Source of the DNA: Candidatus Hadersleviella danica
Lineage (GTDB): Bacteria; Chloroflexota; Anaerolineae; Promineifilales; Promineifilaceae
Assembly: GCA_016711405.1 (NCBI GenBank)
Contig: JADJSZ010000030.1
Coordinates: forward strand, 12,270-76,269
Direction: 5' to 3'
Length of the DNA stretch: 64,000 bases
A program made the position numbers and the translations under genes. Position 1 is the stretch's first letter. Each line of letters opens with the position of its first letter. Below are positions 19,335 through 34,300 of this stretch, one piece after another. The notes under the pieces were generated by a model that ran no database searches, was not told the DNA's origin, and saw only the letters and a list, made by a program, of their open reading frames with translations.

Positions 19335-22300
19335 ACAGTGGATGACAAAACGTTTTTGGACCACCCGCCAAGGGCGGATGAGCTTGTGGGTCGGTTTGGC
19401 CCTCGTGCTAACGGCCGTCTTTACCATCGGCTGGACAACGGCCGTGCCCGCCACGGCCGCTGGGCAAGTCGCCCAAGCATGGCAAAACGTCCAACAAAGC
19501 GACAGCTACGACTTTTCCGCTCGCATCGAGAGCAAAACGATTCCCCTGCCTACTGTGGGCAACATCGGCCGCTTTAGCAAAACCGATACCCTCTATTTAG
19601 AAGGGCAAAACGACCTCCGCGCCGAAGAACTGCAACTCGCCCTGTGGGGCGGCGGGGTCAATGTCCTAGACGAGCAAGCCGCCTACCAAATGCGCCTCGC
19701 CGACGGCCGTGTCGAAACCCGCGTCGGCGACGAACAGTGGCAACCCGGCAGTGACCTCAACGTTGGCTTTGCTCCCGAAGGGGACTTTTTGGCATTTCTC
19801 GATGTCGCCACCGATATTGAGCCAATTGGGGCTTCCAGCCACGCGGCCGAAACAAACCCCGCCCACACCCTCTACCAATTCAACCTCGATGGTTCAGCCT
19901 ACGCCCAACGGCTGGTTCGCGCCTCCCAACAACATCTCATTCGCACAGGCCAACTCCCCGCTGGTGCCGCCCTGCAAGTGCCCGACAACCTCCAAGATAT
20001 CACAGGCACGGGGGAACTTTGGGTAGATGAGCGGGGCTTGCCCATTCGCCAGTTCGTCTCGCTCAACATCCCCGCCGCCCCCGGCACCGATTACCGCACC
20101 GAAGCTGTCTTAGACATTCAATTTACTGCGTTCGAGAGCGCTCCCTCGGCCGTGTGGGGCCGTTTTGTCTCCGCCCTCGGCCGTTTGCCCCTGCCCACTT
20201 GGGGCGAATTGTTCGCCACCCTCGGCTCACTGGGGACAGGCTTGTTATTCGCGGCCGTGCTTGTCCATCCCCGGCCGCGCCGCCACACCTACACCGTCAT
20301 CACCAGCGGCATGATTCTGCTCATGCTGGCCACCCCCTTCATCCAAGCCCGCACGGCCGAAGCATCGTCCGAAAAGCTGGCCACATTTAAGGCCAGCCAA
20401 GAAGAGCAAACAGCCTCGGCCGATTTTCGCGCCCTCCTGCAACCCACCGCCTCCGCCCCCTTCATTCCCCCCGCCCTCTCCGCCCCCGACCTCTCCTCCA
20501 CCCTCGATTCCGATGGCGACAGCCTGACCGATGCTGAAGAAGAACTGCTCGGAACCAACGCCCAACGCAAAGATACCGACTTCGACGGCCTCGACGACCG
20601 CACCGAAATCGTCGGCTTCTCCCTCGGCGGCCAAACATGGTATGGCAACCCCAACAAACCCGATAGCAATGGAGATGGCGTTCTCGATGGCCTTGGTTGG
20701 AACCTCGACAGTGACGGCGACGGCACGCCCGACCTCTACGACTTCGACGACGACAACGACGGCGTGCCCGACAAGGTGGATATTTCCCGCCTTGTGGCCA
20801 GCAAAGCCAACAATGGCACGGCCGTCACCTTCACCCACGCCAACCCGCTCCAGCTCAACCTCAACGGCCTCAACCCCAACAGCTACACCTTTGTAGATAT
20901 GCAACTACGGCCGACCAACCCCAACCGTCTCTGGTACGCCTTCAACGTTTTTAACTGGCCCAAAGACGAAAAAGGGAACATGCAAGATTGGGACGGAGCC
21001 ACCTTCTTCAACCATTGCCGCCAAACAGGCGGCACCAACTGCCAAATGTCCCCCGATGCCAACGGCGATGTCAAATTCGTGCCCATGCTCGAAATCACCC
21101 TGACCGACCTCGGCAACCTGCCCCGCACCAGCAACGGCAACCCCGACAAAGCCCTGCTCGACAAATACGGCATCTCCATTCAGCCCGAAGGCAACGGCTC
21201 TTATCTCCTTTACGTCCCGCTTAACCTTGTCGAAGACCCCCTCACAGGCAACAAAGTCGCCTTCCAAGCCCAACTTGTCTACCAAGCAGGGGCCACATGG
21301 ACTCCCCAACAAGCCCGCATGGTCTGGGCCATCAACGTCCTCAACGAATCCTACGCCGACCCCGACAAAGCCAAAACAATCATCGCCCAAGGCAATGGCA
21401 TCGGCCAAAACCGCGCCACCATTCTGCACGCCTATGCCGATGAATTTCTCCTGACGGGCTTCAACGTGCGCGAAGACCGTGGCGTAGAACTGGCCATTGT
21501 CTACGAAGACCCTGCCCTCGACCCCGCCCTCAACGACGATGATGCCCTTGTCCAAATGAGTCTTGGTCTCGAAGAAACGCTTTTAGTCAATCGGGATTGC
21601 GACTTGGTGGATAACGAAGGGAATTGCGTCGGCAACGGCCGTCGCGACATCACCATCAACGAAATTTACCGCCGCTGGAACCACCCCACCAACTCGGGCA
21701 TCACCGAAAGCCAACGCTGGGGGGTGGGCGATTACCTGCGCGTGCAAACCCACACCTTTGCCCACCAAGACGAAGCCACCTTCCGCGCTGGGGGCGAATT
21801 CGCGCCCCAAATTCTCAACACCCACTTCCGCAACACCAGTGTCATCGCCCCGCTCTTGCTCTATGTGCGCGAAAGCCGCTGGCGCACCCTGAACGTAGAC
21901 GGCCGTGCCCAAAACCCCGCCATCGCGTGGACAGGCCACAGCCTCAACCTCGACTTCTCGGCCGAAACTGTCATTGCCAACGCCAGCTACAACGCCGCCC
22001 CCTACCGCTACAACACCACCCAAGCCGCATGGGAGGCATTCCCCACGGCCGACTACGCCGACCACATCCGCACCACCTACGCCGCCCCCGACGATGGAGG
22101 GCCACTCACCCCCGAAGAAGAACTCCAAAACGCCCAAGCCTTCTACGCCACCATCTCCGTTGTCACCATCATCAATGGGAACTCGGCCACCATCAGCAAC
22201 AACGCCCCCACCTCCCAAAACACGGCTGGCTTTTTGCGGATGGATCCCACCTTTTTCCAAGGCGTAGACATCAGCGACGCTTCTTTGCGCTCCACCTACA

Positions 22301-25300
22301 TCTATGCCCTCAACCTCCTCGGCGTGCGCTTCATCGCCATCTTCGGCATCTACACCATGCCCCGCGAGGCCATCACCGACCTCTTCCGCATCGTCACCCA
22401 ATCCGATCTCACCAACATCCCCTTCAACAAGCTATCCGGCATAGCAGATCCGAAACTCCTCACCCAACTCCAGCAAATCGAGATAGATTTCCAAACCAAC
22501 GTGAACCAAAGTGCCGCCAAAGCCAAGTGGGGTTTCATGGCCTTCAATGCCGCCATTGCCCTTGCCGGCATTGCGGGCATCCTCGCCCTCAACATCAAGG
22601 GCGGCAAAGTCGCTGGCGAGGCCATCACCTATGCCGTCGGAGCCGCCTCGGCCATTACCGATGCCATCACCATCGTCTCTGATTTAACATCGGTGGTTAA
22701 AAAAGCCAACCCCAACGTCTCGGGGCCAGCCCTAACGGGTAAAATCCTCACTGCCACTTATTCCCTTAAGAGCACGGCCGCGAAAATGGCCGCCATCGGC
22801 GCCGTCATCGGCATCGTCCTCAACTGGGTCATGTTCTTCGCCGCATGGGGATCTAGCGGCATCGCCGTAGGCAGTACCGAATTTAACAATCTCCTCGCGG
22901 GCACATTCGGCGGAAGCCTTGTCCTCGTCCTCTTTTTCTTCCTCTCACTCACTGTCGTAGGAGCCATTGTGTTGGCTGTCATCGCCGTCTTCGACCTCAT
23001 CGCCTTCATCATCTGCAAGGCGGGCGTGCGCGGCGCGTGCGATATTGGGATTACGGCCGCCCTCACCCAAATCATCACCGACCTCATCTACCAAGGCGAA
23101 GCGATGATAGACCTCTCGGGCGACCCCGCCATCGTCAACATAGACGATTTGCGCCTCACCCTCACCAACCCCGCCCAAGGCTTGGTCTCGGGCAACAGCG
23201 TCCGCTTCACGGCCGACCTCCTCACCTTCGTCCGCCACAACAGCCCCAAACCAAGCGTCGTCTACCACTACTCCAGCTTCTACACCGATGCCGATTTGCG
23301 CTCCTCCACCGTCCGCTACACCCTCGGCCCCGTTAAACAAACCATTCGCCCCCAACGGTTCGAGATGTCCTCTTGGTGGGCCACCCAACCCTACGACATC
23401 GTCACCAACCTCGTCCCCCCCCGGCATAGGCTGGCTCGTCCCCACCGAACAATCCAAAACGCTCTGGCAAGCCGCCCAATACCAAACCATCACCTCCCCC
23501 GTCTACGAATTTACCGCCCCCAAAATCAACCAGAACTTCCCCCTCTGGCTCAACACAGGCATGGCCTTGCCCCGCTACGACTGCTGGTTCTCTGTCTGCA
23601 AACACAAAACCCTGCAATCCCCCACCAACACCGATTTAAGCACCCAGTTCTACCTCGACGTTTTGCCCCCCACCATTGATGGCTTCTACGCATGGAACCA
23701 ACTGGGAACCCAAATCGATTGGGACGGCGACGGCCTGCCCCGCACCCAAGACCCCAATGATTTGCTCTGGGACACTGACTGCGACAGCGTGCCCGACGGC
23801 CGCGAAATTGAATACGGCTCCAGCCCCACCCTTGCCGACAAAGACAGCGACGGCCTGAACGATGCCCTCGAAATCCGCTACGAAACCAACCCCAACAACG
23901 CCGACACCGACGGCGACGGCCTGACCGACAGCCAAGAAGTCAATGGCTACCTCATCACCATCAACAGCTACACCTTCCGTACCACCAGCAACCCGCTCGA
24001 GCGCGACAGCGACGGCGACGGCCTGAGCGATGGCGCCGAACGCCGCCTCAACCAGCTCGACCCCGTTCTCTACCCCTTCCACCCCAGCGTCACCAACGAT
24101 TCCCCCGTGCGTCTCTACACCCGCTTGGGCGATACCGATGCGGTGCTGGCTCTCGGGGCACAAACACCCGTCACCACCACCGTCTTAAACGGCCTCAAGC
24201 AAGATAGCCTGCTCTCCACAGGCCATTTCACCGCCACCCTGCCCACCGAATTAGGGGGCAGTGCCCAAAGCCAAGCCTTTACCCTTCTGCCCACGGCCGA
24301 GACCCATCTCGTCCAAACCGCCACCGCTGGCTCGGGCAACGCCCATGTCACCATCCAAACGGCCGTCTCCGCCAACCTCCTCCCCATTGGCAACAGCCGT
24401 GCGGCCGTGCCCAACAGCGACATCCTCCTCGACAACCCCGTCCGCGTCACCATTGACACCGACAACCCCAACATACCCACCCTCACCGCTGGCCAATTTG
24501 TCGAACCCGGCGTAGACGTGATTATCGGTGGCCAAGCCAGCGACCCCACCTCCTACATCGCCCTCGTCGAAGTCAGCGTCAACGGCGGGGCCTTTATGAC
24601 CGCCACAGGAACCAGCATCTGGGCCTTCCCCCTCAGCGTGCCCAACCAATCCAGCGGCAACATCCCCATCATCGTCCGCGCCACCGATGCCGTCGGCTTC
24701 ACCCGCTCGGCCAGCTTCAACGTCACCATAGACGACACTTCGCCCGTCTCCACCATTGACCTCGCCCCCAGCGAAACCCGCACCGTGCGCCGCGATGCCG
24801 AAGGCCAATGGACACTCGCCCTCACAGGCAACAGCAGTGATGCCTTGGCGGGCTTGCGCGAAATCCAAATCCAAATCGGCTCCAGTCGCGCCGTCACCGT
24901 CCCCTTCGAGACGGGAACCAGCGCATGGTCATTCACCTATCCCTTCGATAGCCTCGCCTTCAACAGCGACCCTCAACCCACAGGCCCCATCACCCTGACC
25001 ATGACCACATGGGACAACGCCTTGCCCTACGGCAACGTCATCACCCAAGTCATTCCCTTTGTCATCGATATGACAGCGCCCACGGCCGCGCTCCTCTCCC
25101 ATGAAGATGATTTCCAACTCACCGATGGCGCGTTGCTAACAGGCACAGTCCAAGATGCATACACGGCCGTTTCCGCCCTCGAAATCGCCTTCGTGCCCGC
25201 CGAAACAGTCTTCGCCACCAACAACGCCCTCCTCCACCTACCCCTCAACGACCTACCCGAAACCCTCCTCTTCAACAACGTTGGCACCGAGCGCACCCGT

Positions 25301-28300
25301 CTCTACTGCCTCAACCTTGCCGAAGATTGCCCCACCAGCTATGTCGCTGGCACAGACGGCACGGCCGCCTTCTTCGACGGCGACGACCTCCTGCGCCCCT
25401 TCGATGCACTCACCCTACCCACCACCGAACTCAGCATCGCCCTCTGGTTCAACACCACCTGCGCCAACTGCGGCCTCTTCAGCACCATCTCGGGCGAATA
25501 CCCCACTATCACCCAACACGACCGCGACATCTTCCTCGATGGCGGCAAGGTCTGCACCAGCATCCTGACAGGTGGCTCCAGCCGCGAAGTGCGTTGCTCC
25601 GTCACCAACAGCTACAACGACGGCCAATGGCACCAACTCATTCACACCTTAGGAGCCAACGGCAACCGCCTCTATGTGGATGGGCAACTCGCCGTTAGCA
25701 GTTCCACCACCGCCTCCACCTTTACCACCCAAGATGGCGTGCTCATTGGCCACTCCCCCGCCGCCTCTGTGCCCTTCCTCACAGGGCGGCTCGATGATGT
25801 CATCATCTACGAAGGCGCTTTATCCGCCAGCGTCGCCCCCACCCTTTACCGCCAATGGCAACCCGTCACCCTCATCCCCAGCGGCAACCCTCTGCAAGCC
25901 ACATGGGCCTACACCATCCCCCTCGGCCTCGAAGGGTACTACCAAGTAGACATGCGCAGTGCCGATGCCATCGGCAACCGCAACGACAGCCGAGGCACAT
26001 GGCCCCAACTTCGCGGGCCAATTGACACAGCTCCCCCCTCCTTCGAGGTGAGTGTCAGCTACAGCGGCGCAGGCAACACCGCCCAAACCCGCTTTATCGG
26101 CACCGTGCGCGATGCCAACCTGACCACCGACGATTATGCGTTTGTCTGCAACCTCACCAACGACCAACTGCTCTACGAAACCGACCCTATCGAATTCCAA
26201 TTCACCCAGCAAGCAACCAGCAAACTAACCACCATCGCGGCCGATTGCACCCAAAACGGCTTCCAAAACAGCCAAATCAGCCTGCAAGCGTGTGATTCGT
26301 TTGGCCATTGCGCGGCGGCCGTGCCTCCCAAACGGCCGCCTTCATCGGCACACGCCAAAACGCCCTCAAACCCTTTGGCACACTGCCCAACGCCATCGAA
26401 CGCACCGTGTTAAGCGACCCCGCCAACCGCCAAAACCATCCTCGCCCGCCCGGCCAAATCATCACCGACATCGCCCTCGACGAACCCCGTGGCCACATTT
26501 ATTGGGGCGAAATGACCAGCGGCGACTACGCCCAACCCGCCGCCATCTGGCGTGCCAATCTGGATGGCTCCAACCCCGTCCGCCTCGTCAACAACCTCAC
26601 CGCCTACGCCCCCGAAGCGTTGCAAATTGCCATTGACCCCATCGGCAACAAACTCTACTGGGGCCAAGGCTACCAGCTCTGGTGGGCCAATCTCGATGGC
26701 TCCTTGCCCCAAGTCGTCTACGCCATCCCCGACGACACGGGCTTCATCGGCGGCAATCGGGACTACCACCACATTGGCGATGTCGCCGTAGATTCGGTCA
26801 ACAATCGGCTCATCCTCAGCGAACGCCGCCTGCGCTTTGACCGCCCCGTGCCCGGTGTCAACGTCTTCAACCACTCCCTGCTGGTGCAAACAGCCCTCAA
26901 TGGTACCTCGCCCAGCTTCCTTGCGGGGGCTGGCCCCGGCTGTACCTATGCCAACTTCTACCAAAATGTGGGCGCGGGCTTAGACCCCACCCTCTGCGTG
27001 GACCAAAATGCAGGCATAGACATTGAATCAGTCGCCGCCTTTGGTGGCACGGCCTACTGGTCGGCCGTGGCCTCTGGCTGGACAGACTCGGCCGTTTACA
27101 GCCAACCCTTCGGCGGTGCCACCACCACCGTGGGCGATTTAGAGCTGAACAGCACCTACCCCAGCTTGCGGATGTTGCCCCTACCCAATCTCTACGTTGC
27201 GCCAAACAGCACGGCCGTCTACGTCTCCCTCGGCGAACAAATCGTGCGCGGCGAACAAGGCGCAGGCTTCTCCCAATTCAGCACCTTCCGCGACGACACC
27301 CCCGCCCCTGTGGGCACACAAGCGCGGCAAAGCAGTGAACTGACAGCCTTCGCCGTGGTGCAACTGCCCCAAACCGTGCAAACCCAGCCCGATTTGGCCG
27401 TCAGCCTCACCTCCCCCGCCCTCGTCATGCTCAACGGCGACACCGCTCGCTACGATGTCGTCGTGCGCAACCTCAGCGGCTTGCCCGCCGATGGCTCCAA
27501 CCTTGCCCTCACCCTGCCCACGGGCGCAACCTTCGCCACCTCTGATGCGGGTTGTCTGGCGACAGGGCAAACTGTCAATTGTGACCTCGGCCGCTTACCC
27601 GCTTTTGACCGCCAAACCCTCGCCATCAGCTTCACCGTCTCTGTGGCCGAGGCCACCCCGTTAACCACCACGGCCGTCATCGCCAGCACCGTGGCCGATA
27701 GCAACCCCAACGACAACACGGCCGTCAACGGCACCATCACGGCCGCCCCCACCCTCGCCAGCCTGCCCGGCGTCCCCTACATCTACTACACCACCCTCAG
27801 CGAACTCGTCCGCGTCCCCCTCATCGGCGACCCCAACCCCGAACCGATTCAGTTCGATAACGGCGGTGCCAGTGGCAACGTCTTCGCCATAGACAACGAG
27901 CGCGGCCACGTCTTCATCAACGATGCGCAAAATCGCATCGTCCGTGCCAATCTCGACGGCTCCAACTTCACCGTCCTTGCCGATTCCAACCCCGATAATA
28001 TGCCCACCCAAGATGCCAACCTGAGCATCGCCGTGGACATCGCCACAGGGCGCATTTACTGGAACGAAGTCGGCACCTTGATTTACAACCGCATCAAAAG
28101 CTCCAACCCCGACGGCTCCGACGTGCAAACCGTCGTGCCCATCGTCTACGGCCAGCGCGGCCTGCTCTTCGACCCCGTGCGCTCCCTGCTCTATTGGGTC
28201 GCGCTTGATAGCCAAGAGCGGCAAGTGGTCATCTACCGCAGTCAGCCCGATGGAAGTGGTGTCGAAGTCGTCTACACCGCCCCCGCTGGGGCCGACATCC

Positions 28301-31300
28301 GCGACCTTAGCCTCGACCCCTACGCCCAAAAGCTGTACTGGCTCGACCCCACCCATGAGTATGGGGCACTCTTCTGGGCCGATAGCGACGGCGGCCGTGT
28401 CGAAGCCCTCCTCACCAACCTCGGCTCAACGACCCGTGGCCTCGTCGTCCAACCCTTCCAAAACACCCTCTATCTGACCAGCTACGAAGACCTCCTGCGT
28501 GCCGATTTAGACGGCACAAACGGAACGGTCATCACTTGGCTGGGCAACCAACGCTACTACGGGGTCAGCAACCGCAACCCGCTCGTCTTCCCCTTCATCT
28601 ATATCAACCCACCCCAAAGCAACTTGGCCTTGGGCATGAGCACCCCGTTTGCCGCCAGCCCCTGTGTCGCGGCCGATACCAATGAGCCAAACGACACCTC
28701 CGCCACGGCAACCCCGTTGGGTGCGGGCAATACCTCGGCCGCGCTCTGCCGCTCCACCAGCGAATCACTCGGCCTAGACCAAGATGTCTACCAAATCGCC
28801 ATCCCCGCTGGCCAAGCTGTCACGGCCACCCTGTCCAGCCTGCCCGCCAATTACGGCCTGTTTATCCAGATCGATGGCTTTACCGTAGATGTGAGCAACG
28901 AAACAGGCACGGCCGACGAGCAAGTCATGGCCGCCAACTACCACCCCACCGACACCGTTACCGCCACCCTCACCGTGTTCAGTAGCGAACCTGTCAACAA
29001 CCCCACCCCCTACAACCTCAACATCACCCTCGGCACAGCCCCCTTCAACGGCTACACCGACGCGCAATGTTTGGCCGTAGACCCACAAGACTTGCCCGGT
29101 GATGACGGCAACCACGACATCGCCAACGCCACCCCGCTCACCGTAGGCACAGCCATACAGGGCGCACTCTGCTACGACAACGACAGCGATTACTACAGCT
29201 TTAACGGCACGGCCGGCCAAGTCATCGGTCTCGATTTGCCCGTGCGCCCCGCCGATTACAGCATCCTCCTCTACGCCCCCAATGGCTCCTTCCGCCAAGC
29301 CTTCACCGCCCCCAACTACGGCCAACAAGTCACGCTGGATGTGACAGGCTCATGGAAAGTTCTGGTGCGCGACAACGTCCTCGAACCAACCAACCAACCC
29401 TACGAACTCCTCGTCTCCGATTTAACTTGCGACCAAAACGATAGCTACGAGCCAAACAACGTCGCGGCGCAAGCAACCGACATCACCGCCACCTCCCGCG
29501 TCTTCGCCTCCCTCTGCGGCCCCACCGACCTCGACTTCTTCACCTTCCAGAGCGGCGCAAATCAACAACTGACCCTCAACTACCCCACCACGGCCGCTGG
29601 TGGCTCTCTCACCCTCTATGGCGATGGGCAAACGGAACTCGGCCGTGTCACCCCCGGCACCCAAGGGCAATTCCTGCTCACCAACGCGGGCTGGTACACC
29701 GTAACCGTGGTTAACCCCACCTTCAGCGGCACCGATGCAACCTACATGTTCCAATGGCAACTCGCCGCCCCCACCGCCCCCAGCACCGACACCCCATACG
29801 TCATCTACACCAACGGCGGCCACTTGGTGCGCGTCGCCCAAAGCGATGACCACACCGTCGAACCCATCCTCATCAACAACGGCCGTGTCACATGGGACAC
29901 CCTCGCCTCTGACCCCGTGCGCGGCTGGCTCTACTTCTACGACCTCATCGCCAACGCCATCGTCCGCACCGACCCGTTTGGCATCACCCCGCAAATCATC
30001 ATCAACGATGCCAACCCCGGCGGTGTGGTCAACGTGCCCAACGTCGCCTTGGCCGTGGATGAGGCCAGCGGCCGTATCTACTGGCTCCAACCGACGGGCG
30101 CATCCGGTAGTACCGCCTCCTTCATCATGCGCAGCAACAGCGATGGCACAGGCACAGTGCAGGTAGCCGGCAACGCCCACCGTGGCTCCCTGCTGGTAGA
30201 CTCGATTCAGGGTTATCTCTATTGGACAGAAGGCGCGGCGATTCGGCGCACGGATTTGGATGGGAATGGGCTGGTGACAGTTTACACGGCCGCCAACCCC
30301 ATCCAAGACCTCGCCCTCGACCCCTATACCCAAACCTTCTACTGGCTCGACCCCAGCCAACAAACCCTCTTCCGCGCCACCACCAACGGCCAAAACCTCA
30401 CCGCTTTGGTCACAGGTCTCGATGCCAACAGTCGCGGCATCGCCCTACAACCGCTCAACAACAGCCTTTTCTACACCAACGGCACCGCCATGATGCGTGC
30501 CCAACTCGATGGTTCACTGCCCGCCACCATCGCCACCCTGTCGGGGCAATACCAAGGCCCCAGCAACCTCAACCCCGGCTCCTACCTGCTCACCCCCATC
30601 GGCACACCCGAATCAGGGCTGGTTATCGCCTACGGCAACCCCATCGTCACCCCCTGCGCCTTGGCCAATACCAATGAGCCAAACGACAGCACAGGCACAG
30701 CCACCCCGCTTACCGTCATCACCACCACTGTCACCAGCGGCGCATTGTGCGATTTGCCCGATGACGATTACTACCATGTAACGCTGGCCGACCAAAAGAC
30801 GCTCTCTGTCACCCTCGGCAGTTTGCCCGCCGATTACCGCCTGCTCATTTTTGACAGCAACGGCCAATCTGTCGCCTTCAGCGACAACGCAGGGCTGAGC
30901 AACGAATACGCCACCGCCACCAACACCAGCGGTGTCCCCGCCGACTTCTACGTTTTGGTAATGACTGGCTATCCCAACCCCAGTGCCACTCCCTACGCAC
31001 TAACCCTCACCGTGGAAGATGTGCCCCCACCGCCCGACCCCGGCGACGCAGATTGCTACTGGGCCGACCAGTACGACGCACCTGCCCCCGGCGGCAATGG
31101 CACGTTGGGTTCGGCAACCGATTTGCCGCTCGGCACAGCCCTCACGGCCGCCCTCTGCTACAACAACGACGTGGACATGTACGGCTTCGATGGCACAAAC
31201 GGGCAACGGCTGACCATTGACCTGCCCGTCCGCCCAGCCGACTACACCTCACCCTCTACAACCCCAGCGGCACACCCTCGCCCGTCACCTACGGCGCACT

Positions 31301-34300
31301 CGTCACCCTCAATGCCACAGGCCGCTGGACACTGGCCGTCTCTGACCCCGTCCTTGTGCCCACCACCAACCAATACCAACTGCTGGTAACAGACGAAAGT
31401 TGTGTGGGCAGTGACGCACAAGAGCCAAATAACACGGCCGCCTTCGCCACCACCCTCACTGGCAACGACCGCACCCGCGCCAGCCTGTGCAGTGCCAACG
31501 ACACCGACCTCTACCGCGTCTTTGCCACGGCCGGGCAACAACTCACCGTCAACTACCCCATCAACCTCACCGGGGCAAACTTGGCCATTACCACCCTCGG
31601 CACAGTGAGCGGCGGCACACAAGGTGTCTTCGCCATCGCCAGCACAGGCTGGTACACCCTAACAGTGGCCAACAATGGCTTGAGCGGCCGTGCCATCCCC
31701 TACCACTTCCAACTGCAACTCGGCGACCCACCCGCCCCCAGCAGTGCCACCCCCTACATCTACTACAGCCAAGCCAGCCACCTCACCCGTGTGGATGCCA
31801 TCACCCGCACCATCGAACCCATCCTCATGGGCGATGGCTCCGTCGGCGGCAACACCATCGCCGCCGATACCGTGCGTGGCAAAATGTACATCCTCGATTT
31901 CTTCGAGCGCATCGTTCGCGCCAACTTCGATGGCACAGGCCACGAAATCGTCATCGCCGATGCCGACCCCAACGATGTCTTGCGCTTCGCCAACGGCTTG
32001 GCTGTAGACGAGACAACAGGGCGCATCTATTGGATGCAACCAGAAGCGGGTCTCGTCACCTCGCTGATGAGTGCCAACGGCGATGGCTCCGACGTGCAAA
32101 CACTCGTCACCGGCATTGTGCGTGAACAAGCGGTGGTCGTGGATCCTATCGGTGGTTGGGTCTATTGGATGGAGGAAAGTTTCCTCGAGTGGCGCGTAAT
32201 ACCCCACATTAAACGGGCAAATCTGGATGGCACGGCCGTATCCGTTATCTACGTCGCCCAAGAAGGCCGCACCATTCAGGACTTGGCCATTGACCCCTTC
32301 GGGCAGAAGCTCTACTGGCTCGATACAGCTGGCAACCGCCTCATGTGGGCCAACAGCGACGGCTCCAACGCCGCCCCACTCGTCGAAGCGCTCACCAGCC
32401 CCGTGCGCGGCCTTGTCGTGCGCCCCTTGGCAAACGAGCTTTACTACACCAGCGGCACACGCCTCCTCCGCGCCGAACTAGATGGCAGTAACCCCACCGA
32501 AATTCAGCGCCTAGAAGGCAGTTACAATGGGGTCAGCAACCTCGACCCCGGCGTGTTCTTCCTCACAGGCTTCGATGTGCCCTCCTCCAACTTGGCCTTG
32601 GGTCTCAGCCAACCCTTCGCCCAACCCTGCACCGATGCCTACGAGCCAAACAACAGCCTCGGCACGGCCGCCCCAATTGGCACAGGCACACTTAACTCCG
32701 TTTTGTGCGACCAAAACGCCAACGACCCCGACAACCAAGATTACTATCAAATCTCTGTGCCCGACGGCCAGCAAATAACGGCCACCCTCACCAATTTGCC
32801 CCAAAACTACGGCCTGCAACTCCTGCTCAATGGTTCATGGGTGTCTGCCAGCTACGTGCCCGGCACGGCCGATGAGTTCGTGACAGCTCTCAACGAGACA
32901 GGCAACCCCGCCACCTACCACATCTTGGTGGAGCGGTTTGGCGACACCACCAGCAGTAACATCCCCTACGACCTCACCGTAACCATTGGCGACCCGCCCC
33001 ACCCCACCCCCCACTGCCCCCCGGCGACCCCTGCGCGGCCGTAGACATCTACGACGCACCCGGTGCCTTGGGCAATGGCTCCCTAGGCTCGGCCACGCAA
33101 ATCACCTACAACACCCCCATCACGGCCGCCCTCTGCTACGCCAACGATGCCGATTACTACAGTTTTAATGGTCTCATAGGGCAAAATGTCACCATTAACA
33201 TGCCCGTGCGCCCCGCCAACTACCGTGTTCTGTTCTACAAACCCGATGGCAGTTACTTCAACGGCATCTTCCCCGGCTCTGGCCTCACCTATGGCGATAG
33301 CATCACCCTGAACGAGAGCGGAACGTGGAAAGCGGCCGTGTGGTACTCCCCCCTCACCCCCACCACCGACCCATACCAACTCCTCCTCAGCGTCAACGCC
33401 GCCTGCTCTGGCCTTGACACCTACGAACCGAATGACGACCAGTTCAACCCATTTGATTTGGGCGCATTATCCTCTGCCACCGTTTCGGCCATGCTGTGCG
33501 AAACGAGTGATGTAGACTTCTACAGTTTTGATGTCGTTGTGGGGCAACGGGTACGCCTCAATCCCCGCGTTCTCACCCGGCATGGAAATATTCATCGAAT
33601 TTCCAGGGAGTGGTTGGGGCAGTACCCGCGATCCAATAGACAGTATCATCAATGTGAGTGGGACTCTACCTTTGGCTTGCACTCCCAAGAAACAGAAGAA
33701 AATCTGCCTTACGAAGTGGATATTCAGATAGACCCTGTGCCGGCACCGACCCCATTGCCTAACAATTGGAGTTGCAACACCTACCCTAGTAGCGATATTC
33801 CGCAGGCGATTGACGACCTGACCACGGTTGGTTCCACCGTCAACGTGCCCGTTTCGGGCGTTGTCACCCATGTCGGCCTCCGCGACATCGTGTTCGACCA
33901 TGGCGGCTTGTGGAATCTCAACTTTGGGCTGGGTGCGCCCGATGGCACACTCACCAATCTATTCAGCTTCGACGAGGCGGGCTTCTATGTCTGGTGTGGC
34001 GGCCCCGATTGCCATCTCTCGCTAGACGATGGCGCCATCCCCGGCCTTGTCCCACCCCAATTCCCCAACGATGGCGGCACATTCCAACCCAATCTGAACA
34101 GCTTCGCCTCGTTTGAAGGGTTGAACAGCCAAGGGGATTGGACCCTGTACATCAGCGACGACTTCCTCCCCGAACCAGATGATACCGACGCAGGCGACAC
34201 GACGGGCGACCTGTTTAGCTGGAGTTTGGAAGTGTGTGTGGACAATGGCAACCCGCCAGACCCCACCCCCACCCCCTCCCCCACCAGCACGCCCATCCCA

